Part shown: one piece after another, positions 30,601 to 38,322 of the stretch
Position numbering within the stretch: the stretch's first letter is position 1
How the letters are laid out: every line of letters starts with the position of its first letter
Source of the DNA: Rahnella aceris
GTDB taxonomy: Bacteria; Pseudomonadota; Gammaproteobacteria; Enterobacterales; Enterobacteriaceae
Direction: 5' to 3'
NCBI RefSeq assembly: GCF_011684115.1
Contig: NZ_JAADJV010000001.1
Coordinates: 2,294,001 to 2,358,000 of the forward strand
DNA length: 64,000 nucleotides
Notes under the pieces: model-generated
What the model was told of the DNA's origin: nothing
The model's input: the letters and a program-made list of their open reading frames with translations, nothing else
Database searches by the model: none
Position numbers and translations under genes: made by a program

Positions 30601-32031
30601 TCAGTCTGACCGGTTTTTTGCCGCCTCAAACGCCGCGAGCGTGTCTTTTCTCGCCTGCGCGTGATCAATAACCGGCAGCGGGTAGTCTAGCACGCGATGA
30701 TGTTTTTCCGCCCAGCGATGCGGTTGATGAATGTCTCTTTCCGGCACATCCGCGAGTTCAGGCACCCAGGCTTTGATAAAGCGTCCGGCTTTATCAAAAC
30801 GTTCGCCCTGTGTCGTCGGATTGAAAATACGAAAATACGGCGCGGCGTCAGTACCCGTCGAAGCACCCCACTGCCAGCCGCCGTTGTTGGCGGCCAGATC
30901 ACCATCCAGAAGTTGCGACATGAAATAGCGTTCGCCTTCACGCCAGTTGATCAGTAAATCCTTCACCAGAAAACTGGCGACAATCATACGCAGACGGTTA
31001 TGCATCCAGCCAGTCGCATTCAGCTGACGCATAGCCGCATCTACAATCGGATAACCGGTTTTCCCGTCTTTCCACGCCTGCAAATCATCGGGCGCATGAC
31101 GCCAGCGCACGTTGTCAGTCCATGCAACGAACGGCTGATGTTTGCAAAGTTTCGGCCAGGCGACGATCAGATGGCGGTAAAACTCGCGCCACACCAGCTC
31201 ATTCAGCCAGCCGAACGCGCCGCCGTCGGTTTTCTCCAGCACGTCCGGGCATTCGGCGCGCAGACGGTTCAGACACTGGCGCGGCGAAAGCACGCCAATG
31301 GCCAGATACGGCGAAAGCGAACTGGTGCCGTCGGCCGCCGGTAAATCACGTTGTTCGAGGTAATCCTGCACCTGTTCACGACAAAAACTTCGCAGCCGGT
31401 TACGCGCGGCTTCCTCGCCAATCGCAAAATGATCGCCGATATCCGCCAGCGGATAATCGAACGGCATCAGCCGGTGTGTCACCACTTTTTCAGCATTTTC
31501 TCGCGCCTGTGGCGCAGGCAGCGAACGGCTGTCAGATTCGGTCAGGCGGGATAAAAACGCGCGGCGAAAAGGCGTATAAACCTTGTACATTTCATTATTG
31601 CCGGTCATTACCGAACCCGGCGGCAGCAGCAGACTGTCGTCAAAAGCGTGGCAGATGACCGATTCACTGACCGCGTTCTCCAGCGCCGCATCACGCTGAC
31701 GCTCGTTGAACTCATACTGTTTATTGTAAAACAGCGCATCCACTTTTTCGGTTTTGCAGAAATCTTTCAGCCACGCCACGCTGTCGGCAAAATCATCACA
31801 CTGGTGGTAATGCAGACCGATGCCACGCTCAGCCAGCGCATGCTGTAACGCCTGAAGATGTTGATAAATAAACATCGCCTGCCGCGGTGCCATTTCATGT
31901 TGTTTCCACTGTTCGGGCGTGGCAACAAATACGGCAATAACACGCGCCTGCGGGTCTTCACAGGCGGCATGCAACGCGCGATTGTCGGTTATCCGCAGGT
32001 CATTACGGAACCAGACTAAATGCGTGGTCAT
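30601..32031 (-). CDS. phr: Deoxyribodipyrimidine photo-lyase
   Basis: Light-dependent repair of cyclobutane pyrimidine dimers, FAD plus an antenna cofactor, 476 residues (E. coli 472). The N-terminal antenna domain is MTTHLVWFRNDLRITDNRAL. The FAD domain carries ATGWMHNRLRMIVASFLVKDL (in part) and WGASTGTDAAPYFRIFNP. It lies 21 bp after the DUF523-DUF1722 gene and is probably co-transcribed with it. The ybgA-phr pair is conserved in enterics. Confidence 0.97.
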   Translation of the reverse strand: MTTHLVWFRNDLRITDNRALHAACEDPQARVIAVFVATPEQWKQHEMAPRQAMFIYQHLQALQHALAERGIGLHYHQCDDFADSVAWLKDFCKTEKVDALFYNKQYEFNERQRDAALENAVSESVICHAFDDSLLLPPGSVMTGNNEMYKVYTPFRRAFLSRLTESDSRSLPAPQARENAEKVVTHRLMPFDYPLADIGDHFAIGEEAARNRLRSFCREQVQDYLEQRDLPAADGTSSLSPYLAIGVLSPRQCLNRLRAECPDVLEKTDGGAFGWLNELVWREFYRHLIVAWPKLCKHQPFVAWTDNVRWRHAPDDLQAWKDGKTGYPIVDAAMRQLNATGWMHNRLRMIVASFLVKDLLINWREGERYFMSQLLDGDLAANNGGWQWGASTGTDAAPYFRIFNPTTQGERFDKAGRFIKAWVPELADVPERDIHQPHRWAEKHHRVLDYPLPVIDHAQARKDTLAAFEAAKNRSD

Positions 32032-32052
32032 ATTTTCCCTTTTATATCCGTA

Positions 32053-33006
32053 TTAATGTCCGTATCGAAGTTTTAAAGCTTCCGGATAAGGCTCGAAATA
32101 ACGCTGGTCAGCCAGATAGGCATCCGGGTATTCCGACATGTAATGTTTGAGCAAGGTGATCGGCGCCAGCAACGGCTGCATGCCCTGGCGATAGCGGTCG
32201 ATCAGGCCCGCAAGTTCCTGACGCTGCGGCGAACTCAGCTGTTTGCGGAAATACCCCTGCACATGCATCAGCACGTTGGTGTGATTGCGGCGCGTGGCTT
32301 TGTGGAGCAACAGGTTCATCAGCCGTAACCGGTATTCAGTGAAGTAGTCCTCAAGGGAATCCCACTCTGCCATCGCAGCCACAAAGCGCCCCAGCTCACG
32401 ATATTCCGGCTGAGAATGGGCCAGCAAAATGAGTTTATAACGGCTGTGAAATGCCATCAGTTTGCCGCGCGTCAGGCCACTTTCGCGAAGCTGGTTCAGT
32501 TCAAACAGCGCAAAAACGCGCTCAACAAAATTCTCCCGCAGCACCGGATCGTTTAACCGGCCATCTTCTTCCACCGGCAACCACGGATGCTGTTTCATCA
32601 GCTCGGCGGTATACATCCCGATACCGGCTTTTTTGGCATCTTTACCGTTAGCGCTGTACACCCGCACCCGCTCCATCCCGCAGCTCGGGGATTTTGCACA
32701 GACGATATAACCGCAAAGGCCGGTCAGCGGCGCCACGCGTTTTTCGGCGTAACTCTGCATCTTTTCGGTGACGTCGATGCACTCGTCATTGCTGAAACGC
32801 ATCACGATACTGTCATCCATTTTCACCAGACGCAGCGCCGGACGCGGCGTCGGTAAGCCTATCGCCATTTCCGGGCAGATCGGCTCGAACCGCACATAAG
32901 GCGCCAGTTGCTCTACGGCAAACGCCAGACGTTTATGCCCGCCATCAAAGCGGACATTTTCACCCAGCAGGCATGCACTGATACCAATCGGAATTGTTTT
33001 CGTCAT
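32053..33006 (-). CDS. ybgA: DUF523-DUF1722 protein (YbgA-like, TudS-type iron-sulfur domain)
   Basis: Two-domain protein of 317 residues. The N-terminal DUF523 domain (about 5-150), related to the [4Fe-4S] thiouracil desulfidase TudS, has the three expected cysteines C12 (ISACLLG), C44 (ICPEM) and C109 (SPSCG). The C-terminal DUF1722 domain (about 185-310) contains GLTRGKLMAFHSRYKLILLAHSQ (in part) and NVLMHVQGYFRKQLS. E. coli YbgA (about 169 residues) has only DUF1722. The start MTKTIPIGISACLLG is at 33006; the frame is open upstream. The actual substrate is unknown. It is co-directional with phr, behind a strong inverted repeat. Confidence 0.9.
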   Translation of the reverse strand: MTKTIPIGISACLLGENVRFDGGHKRLAFAVEQLAPYVRFEPICPEMAIGLPTPRPALRLVKMDDSIVMRFSNDECIDVTEKMQSYAEKRVAPLTGLCGYIVCAKSPSCGMERVRVYSANGKDAKKAGIGMYTAELMKQHPWLPVEEDGRLNDPVLRENFVERVFALFELNQLRESGLTRGKLMAFHSRYKLILLAHSQPEYRELGRFVAAMAEWDSLEDYFTEYRLRLMNLLLHKATRRNHTNVLMHVQGYFRKQLSSPQRQELAGLIDRYRQGMQPLLAPITLLKHYMSEYPDAYLADQRYFEPYPEALKLRYGH

Positions 33007-33062
33007 TGTCGGCGCCTTGTGTCCCAGAAAGGAAAGTAAGAGGTGGCATTGATTCATCACCC

Positions 33063-33094
33063 TTATGTATAACTTTAGCACAAGTTATACATAA
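33063..33094. promoter_or_regulatory. Perfect 13-bp inverted repeat upstream of ybgA-phr (candidate operator)
   Basis: TTATGTATAACTT and AAGTTATACATAA are perfect reverse complements separated by 6 bp (TAGCAC). A short palindrome TTGTACAA lies beside it at 33103-33110, where it could be part of a -35 region (TTGTAC) for minus-strand transcription. The site is 57 bp upstream of the ybgA start. MerR-family light regulators (LitR/CarH type) commonly control DUF523/phr genes in other bacteria; no such gene is in this window. Confidence 0.65.
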
Positions 33095-33125
33095 AAATAA
33101 TATTGTACAAGTTTATCGACAGGCA

Positions 33126-33153
33126 ATAAAAAACCCCGCGGGGAACGGGGTTT
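33126..33153 (-). terminator. ybfA terminator
   Basis: On the minus strand AAACCCCG / CGGGGTTT (8 bp, 7-nt loop) is followed by TTTTATTGCC. It lies 35 bp past ybfA and separates it from the ybgA-phr promoter. A second small hairpin CTCCCCT / AGGGGAG (33161-33178) sits between it and ybfA. Confidence 0.85.
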
Positions 33154-33187
33154 CTGGCTCCTCCCCTTCGCAGGGGAGAGAGCTAAA

Positions 33188-33394
33188 TCAGTAAAAGTCT
33201 TGGGTCGCCATCTCGGCATGACTCAGCCATACCGGCTTATCGCTGGTTTTCATCCAGACACGGTGTAAATAGCTGTAAAAACGGGCGCGGTCAGCGCGGA
33301 ACAGCATGACCGGCAGGGCCAGAACACCGGCAGCGATAACAAAAGCGCGGCGGGCCAGTATGCGGGTCATTGTGTATGGCGTGTAATCATTCAT
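33188..33394 (-). CDS. ybfA: Small membrane protein YbfA
   Basis: Conserved enterobacterial protein of unknown function, 68 residues as in E. coli. It has one hydrophobic segment (about 17-33) and a highly conserved second half, [22 protein letters not shown], here noted by its key words FYSYLHRVW and SDKPVW. The start at 33394 follows AGGAG at 7-bp spacing; an upstream in-frame start exists but lacks a site. In E. coli it also lies next to kdp. Confidence 0.92.
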   Translation of the reverse strand: MNDYTPYTMTRILARRAFVIAAGVLALPVMLFRADRARFYSYLHRVWMKTSDKPVWLSHAEMATQDFY

Positions 33395-33579
33395 CGCGTT
33401 GCTCCTGTGCAATTTGGAAAGTTTTCGGAAACTGTAAGTTGTGAAAAATATACTGCAATTGATGAAATTTTACTACTCATCTGACCACTTTAAAGTGTAA
33501 ATTTTCGCCAATTTTGGCCTGTTGCTGTAATTGAGTTACAAAATGGTTAAATAAATACGTAACCCAGGTTAACCACCAA

Positions 33580-33701
33580 TTCCTAAGTCATTGGAGTAAC
33601 AGCAAGGCAGCAGGCGAAAGCATCCCGATGAGCGGACTCAGGTCAGTGATTCGGGTTAGTGAGCGCAAGTAACGCCGCTGTGGCTTTAAGGACGAAGGAA
33701 T
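33580..33701. repeat. Degenerate ERIC element upstream of kdpF
   Basis: The central part reads like the ERIC core: GAGC..ACTCAGGTCAGTGA then TTCGGGTTAGTGAGCGC, and the ends are partly complementary (TTCCTAAG at one end, GACGAAGGAA at the other). Several arm bases are lost compared with the copy at 57265-57385, so it appears older. Its right end stops at the KdpE box. Confidence 0.7.
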
Positions 33702-33702
33702 T

Positions 33703-33721
33703 TTTATACTTTTTTTACACG
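33703..33721 (+). promoter_or_regulatory. KdpE binding site of the kdpFABC promoter
   Basis: TTTATACTTTTTTTACACG matches the T-rich KdpE target upstream of E. coli kdpF nearly base for base (recalled E. coli form TTTATACTTTTTTTACACC). It lies about 85-100 bp upstream of the kdpF start, the right distance for an activator site just upstream of the -35 region. Confidence 0.8.
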
Positions 33722-33803
33722 CAGGAACGCTTTCTTTTCAGGATCTTTTCCCGCCTTTCCTTATTCTCGCCACAACATAAAAACACACCTGTGGAGGTGG
33801 ATT

Positions 33804-33893
33804 GTGAGTGTTGGCGTAATCTGCGGCGCATTACTGGTTCTTCTGCTGCTCGGCTATCTGGTTTATGCCCTGCTGAATGCGGAGGATTTTTAA
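33804..33893 (+). CDS. kdpF: Potassium-transporting ATPase small subunit KdpF
   Basis: Single-helix stabilising subunit of the KdpFABC complex, 29 residues, the same as E. coli. It begins (GTG) MSVGVICGALLVLLLLGYLV and ends YALLNAEDF. A GGAGGTGG site lies upstream. The stop is directly followed by the kdpA ATG (TAAATG), so kdpA is translationally coupled. Confidence 0.95.
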   Translation: MSVGVICGALLVLLLLGYLVYALLNAEDF

Positions 33894-35582
33894 ATGGCTG
33901 CAACCGGATTCTTACTGATTGCCAGTTTTATGCTGGTGCTTTTGCTGCTGGCAAAACCACTGGGTAACTTTATTGCTCAACTGATTGAAGGACAGCCCGG
34001 CGCATTTATTCAGCGCATAGAAAACGGTGTTTTACGCACGTCTGGCAGCAGCAATGCTGAAATGAACTGGTGGCAGTATGCACTGGCGATCATGGTATTT
34101 AACATTCTGGGCATTATCGTGCTGATGGCGCTGCTGATGGCGCAAGGCGTATTGCCGATGAACCCGCAGCATTTCGGCGGATTGTCATGGGATCTGGCCT
34201 TTAACACCGCAGTGAGTTTCGTGACCAACACCAACTGGCAGGCTTACAGCGGCGAAAGCACGTTGAGCTATCTCAGCCAGATGGTCGGGCTGACTGTGCA
34301 AAACTTCCTCTCCGCTGCGACCGGTATCGCCGTGGCGTTTGCCCTGATCCGCGCCTTTGCACGCCCTTCAGCACACACCATCGGCAATGCCTGGACGGAT
34401 TTATGGCGCATCACACTGTATCTGCTGCTGCCGGTGGCTTTCCTGCTGGCACTGTTTTTCGTCAGTCAGGGTGTACTGCAAAACTTCGAAGCGTACCAGC
34501 ACATCACCACACTGGAAGGCCTGCAACAGACCTTACCTATGGGGCCGGTGGCTTCGCAGGAAGCGATCAAAATGCTCGGCACCAACGGCGGTGGCTTCTT
34601 TGGTGCTAACTCTGCCCATCCGTTTGAGAACCCGACCGCACTGACCAACATGGTGCAGATGCTGGCGATCTTCATTATCCCTTGTGCCTTGTGCTTCGCT
34701 TTTGGCCGCGTGGTCGGCGATAACCGTCAGGGGCACGCGCTGGTCTGGGCGATGTCGGTGATTTTCGTGGTGTCGGTCGTGGTAGTGATGTACGCCGAGC
34801 TTAAAGGCAATCCGCACTTCATAGCACTTGGTGCCAGCAGCAATTTTAATATGGAAGGTAAGGAAAGCCGCTTCGGCATTCTGGCCTCCAGCCTGTACGC
34901 CGTCGTCACTACGGCGGCCTCGTGCGGTGCGGTCAACGCCATGCACGATTCCTTTACGGCACTCGGCGGTATGGTGCCGATGTGGCTGATGCAGATTGGC
35001 GAAGTGGTGTTCGGCGGCGTGGGTTCCGGTCTGTACGGCATGCTGCTGTTTGTACTGCTGACGGTGTTTATCGCCGGGCTGATGATTGGCCGTACACCGG
35101 AATATCTCGGTAAGAAAATAGACGTTTACGATATGAAGATGACCGCGCTGGCAATCCTGGTGACACCGACGCTGGTGCTGCTCGGCACGGCACTGGCGCT
35201 GGTCACCGACGCCGGTCGCGCAGGCATTTTAAACCCCGGCGCGCACGGATTCAGTGAAGTGCTGTATGCGGTGTCTTCCGCCGCCAATAACAACGGCAGT
35301 GCGTTTGCCGGGCTGAGCGTCAATACGCCGTTCTACAACCTGTTGCTGGCAGCCTGTATGTTCTTCGGCCGCTTCGGCGTCATCATTCCGGTGCTGGCGA
35401 TTGCCGGTTCTCTGGTGATGAAAAAACGCCAGCAGGCAGGCAACGGCACGTTGCCGACGTCCGGCCCGCTGTTCATCGGTCTGCTGGTCGGTACCGTGTT
35501 GTTAGTCGGTGCACTGACCTTTATTCCGGCGCTGGCGCTGGGACCGGTGGCAGAACATTTGCAGGTCTGGTCAGCACAGTAA
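33894..35582 (+). CDS. kdpA: Potassium-transporting ATPase K+-binding subunit KdpA
   Basis: Superfamily of K+ transporters; the selectivity-filter subunit of the high-affinity K+ pump. It has 562 residues (E. coli 557). Four pore-loop segments are visible, including [51 protein letters not shown] and [15 protein letters not shown]. It is an inner-membrane protein with about ten helices. All pore motifs are intact. Confidence 0.98.
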   Translation: MAATGFLLIASFMLVLLLLAKPLGNFIAQLIEGQPGAFIQRIENGVLRTSGSSNAEMNWWQYALAIMVFNILGIIVLMALLMAQGVLPMNPQHFGGLSWDLAFNTAVSFVTNTNWQAYSGESTLSYLSQMVGLTVQNFLSAATGIAVAFALIRAFARPSAHTIGNAWTDLWRITLYLLLPVAFLLALFFVSQGVLQNFEAYQHITTLEGLQQTLPMGPVASQEAIKMLGTNGGGFFGANSAHPFENPTALTNMVQMLAIFIIPCALCFAFGRVVGDNRQGHALVWAMSVIFVVSVVVVMYAELKGNPHFIALGASSNFNMEGKESRFGILASSLYAVVTTAASCGAVNAMHDSFTALGGMVPMWLMQIGEVVFGGVGSGLYGMLLFVLLTVFIAGLMIGRTPEYLGKKIDVYDMKMTALAILVTPTLVLLGTALALVTDAGRAGILNPGAHGFSEVLYAVSSAANNNGSAFAGLSVNTPFYNLLLAACMFFGRFGVIIPVLAIAGSLVMKKRQQAGNGTLPTSGPLFIGLLVGTVLLVGALTFIPALALGPVAEHLQVWSAQ

Positions 35583-35625
35583 TGCTGCGTAACTCGTTGA
35601 ACTGATGAATATAGAGACTAAAAAG

Positions 35626-37692
35626 ATGAGTCGTAAACAACGTGCGTTATTTGAACCCCGTCTGATCCGCACTGCCCTGCTGGATTCGGTGAAAAAACTG
35701 GATCCCCGTGTTCAGTGGCGCAATCCGGTGATGTTCGTGGTGTATCTGGGCAGCATTCTGACCACACTGATCTGGCTGGCAATTCTGCTGCACCGGACCG
35801 ACGGCAGCGCGGCTTTTACCGGCAGCGTGTCGCTGTGGCTGTGGTTTACCGTGCTGTTCGCCAACTTCGCCGAAGCACTGGCGGAAGGCCGCAGCAAGGC
35901 GCAGGCGCAGAGCCTGAAAGGCGTGCAGAAAACCAGTTGGGCGAAAAAAATCTACGAACCACGCCCTGAATCGCCGGTGATTAAAGTCGCCGCCGATACC
36001 CTGCGCAAAGGCGATTACGTGCTGATCGAAGCAGGCGATACCGTGCCATGCGACGGTGAAGTGCTGATCGGCGGTGCGTCGGTGGATGAAAGCGCCATTA
36101 CCGGTGAATCTGCGCCGGTGATCCGCGAATCCGGCGGCGACTTCTCCTCGGTCACCGGCGGGACGCGCGTCTTGTCAGACTGGCTGGTGGTCGAATGTTC
36201 GGCGAACCCAGGCGATACCTTCCTCGACCGTATGATTGCGATGGTCGAAGGTGCGAAACGCCGCAAAACGCCAAACGAAGTGGCGCTGACGATTTTGCTG
36301 GTGGCGCTGACGCTGGTGTTCGTGCTGGCTACCGCCACGCTGTATCCGTTCTCGCTGTTCAGTGTTGACGCCAGTCACGCTGGTATTCCGGTGACTGTCA
36401 CCGTGCTAGTCGCCCTGCTGGTGTGTCTGATCCCGACCACCATCGGCGGTTTGCTGTCGGCGATTGGCGTGGCGGGTATGAGCCGCATGCTGGAAGCGAA
36501 CGTCATCGCCACCAGCGGCCGTGCGGTGGAAGCCGCCGGTGACGTGGATGTGCTGCTGCTGGATAAAACCGGCACCATCACGCTCGGTAACCGCCAGGCA
36601 TCGCAGTTCCTGCCCGCGCCGCAGGTGACGGAACAGGAACTGGCCGATGCCGCGCAGTTATCCTCTCTGGCTGATGAAACGCCGGAAGGCCGCAGTATTG
36701 TGGTGCTGGCGAAGCAGCGCTTTAACCTGCGTGAACGCGATATTCATTCGCTGAATGCAACCTTCGTGCCCTTCTCCGCGCAAACCCGCATGAGCGGCGT
36801 CAACGTCGGTGACCGCAGCATCCGTAAAGGGGCGGTTGACGCTATCCGTCGCCATGTGGAATCCAACGGCGGTACCTTCCCGAAAGCCGTCGAGGGGCTG
36901 GTGGAAACCGTGGCGCGTAAAGGCGGCACGCCGCTGGTGGTCGCTGAAGGCGCGAAAGTGCTGGGCGTGGTAGAGCTGAAAGATATTGTCAAAGGCGGTA
37001 TCAAGGAACGCTTTGCCGAGCTGCGCAAAATGGGCATTAAAACGGTGATGATCACCGGGGATAACCGCCTGACCGCCGCCGCGATTGCCGCCGAAGCGGG
37101 CGTGGATGATTTTCTGGCGGAAGCCACACCGGAAGCCAAACTGGCATTGATTCGTCAGTATCAGTCAGAAGGTCGTCTGGTGGCGATGACCGGCGACGGT
37201 ACCAACGATGCGCCGGCGCTGGCACAGGCCGATGTCGCGGTGGCGATGAACTCCGGGACGCAGGCAGCGAAGGAAGCCGGGAACATGGTCGATCTCGACT
37301 CCAACCCGACCAAGCTGATTGAAGTGGTGCATATCGGTAAACAAATGCTGATGACACGCGGCTCGCTGACCACCTTCAGTATTGCCAACGACGTGGCGAA
37401 GTATTTCGCCATTATCCCGGCGGCGTTCGCGGCAACCTATCCGCAACTCAATGCGCTGAACGTGATGCACCTGACGTCGCCGTCTTCGGCCATTATGTCG
37501 GCGGTCATTTTCAACGCCCTGGTGATTGTGTTCCTGATCCCGCTGGCGCTGAAAGGGGTGAGCTATAAAGCCATGAGTGCCGCCGCCCTGTTGCGCCGTA
37601 ACCTGTGGATTTATGGTGCGGGCGGGCTGCTGGTGCCGTTTGTGGGTATCAAGCTGATAGACGTGATCCTGACCGTTTTACATCTGAGCTGA
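35626..37692 (+). CDS. kdpB: Potassium-transporting ATPase ATP-binding subunit KdpB
   Basis: P-type ATPase (type IA) that energises K+ import. It has 688 residues (E. coli 682). Motifs: actuator [14 protein letters not shown], phosphorylation site [13 protein letters not shown] (Asp phosphorylated), nucleotide domain, and hinge [21 protein letters not shown] chose the ATG at 35626 because the family begins MSRKQ; an in-frame ATG at 35605 adds seven residues but has no ribosome-binding site. Confidence 0.97.
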   Translation: MSRKQRALFEPRLIRTALLDSVKKLDPRVQWRNPVMFVVYLGSILTTLIWLAILLHRTDGSAAFTGSVSLWLWFTVLFANFAEALAEGRSKAQAQSLKGVQKTSWAKKIYEPRPESPVIKVAADTLRKGDYVLIEAGDTVPCDGEVLIGGASVDESAITGESAPVIRESGGDFSSVTGGTRVLSDWLVVECSANPGDTFLDRMIAMVEGAKRRKTPNEVALTILLVALTLVFVLATATLYPFSLFSVDASHAGIPVTVTVLVALLVCLIPTTIGGLLSAIGVAGMSRMLEANVIATSGRAVEAAGDVDVLLLDKTGTITLGNRQASQFLPAPQVTEQELADAAQLSSLADETPEGRSIVVLAKQRFNLRERDIHSLNATFVPFSAQTRMSGVNVGDRSIRKGAVDAIRRHVESNGGTFPKAVEGLVETVARKGGTPLVVAEGAKVLGVVELKDIVKGGIKERFAELRKMGIKTVMITGDNRLTAAAIAAEAGVDDFLAEATPEAKLALIRQYQSEGRLVAMTGDGTNDAPALAQADVAVAMNSGTQAAKEAGNMVDLDSNPTKLIEVVHIGKQMLMTRGSLTTFSIANDVAKYFAIIPAAFAATYPQLNALNVMHLTSPSSAIMSAVIFNALVIVFLIPLALKGVSYKAMSAAALLRRNLWIYGAGGLLVPFVGIKLIDVILTVLHLS

Positions 37693-37710
37693 TTTTTAAG
37701 GAAGACCATT

Positions 37711-38304
37711 ATGTCCGTTACAAGAATGTCCTATGTGCGTCCGGCTCTGGTGATGACAGTTCTGCTGACGCTGGCAACCGGCGTCGTTTATCCACTGCTG
37801 ACCACCGGCGTTTCAGAGCTGGTATTTCGCCCGCAGGCGATGGGTTCGCTGATTAAAGACAGCGGCAATAAAGTGATTGGCTCAGAACTGATCGGGCAGA
37901 ATTTTACCCGCAATGATTACTTCTGGGGCCGTCCGTCCGTCACCTCCGATTCGCCGTATAACCCGATGGCGTCGGCAGGGAGTAATCTGGCGGCCAGTAA
38001 CCCGGCGCTGGATCAGGCAGTGAAAGACCGCGTGGCAGCGCTGCGCAAAGCCAATCCGCAAAGCCCGGCAACGGTGCCGGTGGATCTGGTGACCAGCAGC
38101 GGCAGCGGACTGGATCCGCAGATTTCAGTGGAAGCGGCACAATGGCAGGCTCCGCGCATTGCTGCCGCACGCGGGCTGCCACTGGCGCAAGTGAATAAAT
38201 TGATTGATGATAATACATCATCACCGCTGATTGGTTACCTTGGCCCCGACGTCGTTAATGTGCTCGGCCTGAATCAGGCGCTGGATGAACTGAAAACCAA
38301 TTAA
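37711..38304 (+). CDS. kdpC: Potassium-transporting ATPase subunit KdpC
   Basis: Periplasm-facing subunit with one N-terminal helix (about 13-33), thought to increase ATP affinity of KdpB. It has 197 residues (E. coli 190). It carries the conserved RPSVTSDSPYNPMASAGSNLA region (in part) and the C-terminal motif GYLGPDVVNVLGLNQAL. It lies 18 bp after kdpB and 18 bp before kdpD, so kdpFABC-DE is probably one transcript. Confidence 0.97.
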   Translation: MSVTRMSYVRPALVMTVLLTLATGVVYPLLTTGVSELVFRPQAMGSLIKDSGNKVIGSELIGQNFTRNDYFWGRPSVTSDSPYNPMASAGSNLAASNPALDQAVKDRVAALRKANPQSPATVPVDLVTSSGSGLDPQISVEAAQWQAPRIAAARGLPLAQVNKLIDDNTSSPLIGYLGPDVVNVLGLNQALDELKTN

Positions 38305-38322
38305 CCAACCTCACAGGATGAT

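Larger units (their letters stand above)
33395..33803. promoter_or_regulatory. ybfA-kdpF divergent region
   Basis: 409 bp without a gene. It contains AT-rich sequence next to ybfA, a degenerate ERIC element (about 33580-33701), the KdpE box (33703-33721) and the kdpF leader with a strong GGAGGTGG ribosome-binding site. Confidence 0.7.
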
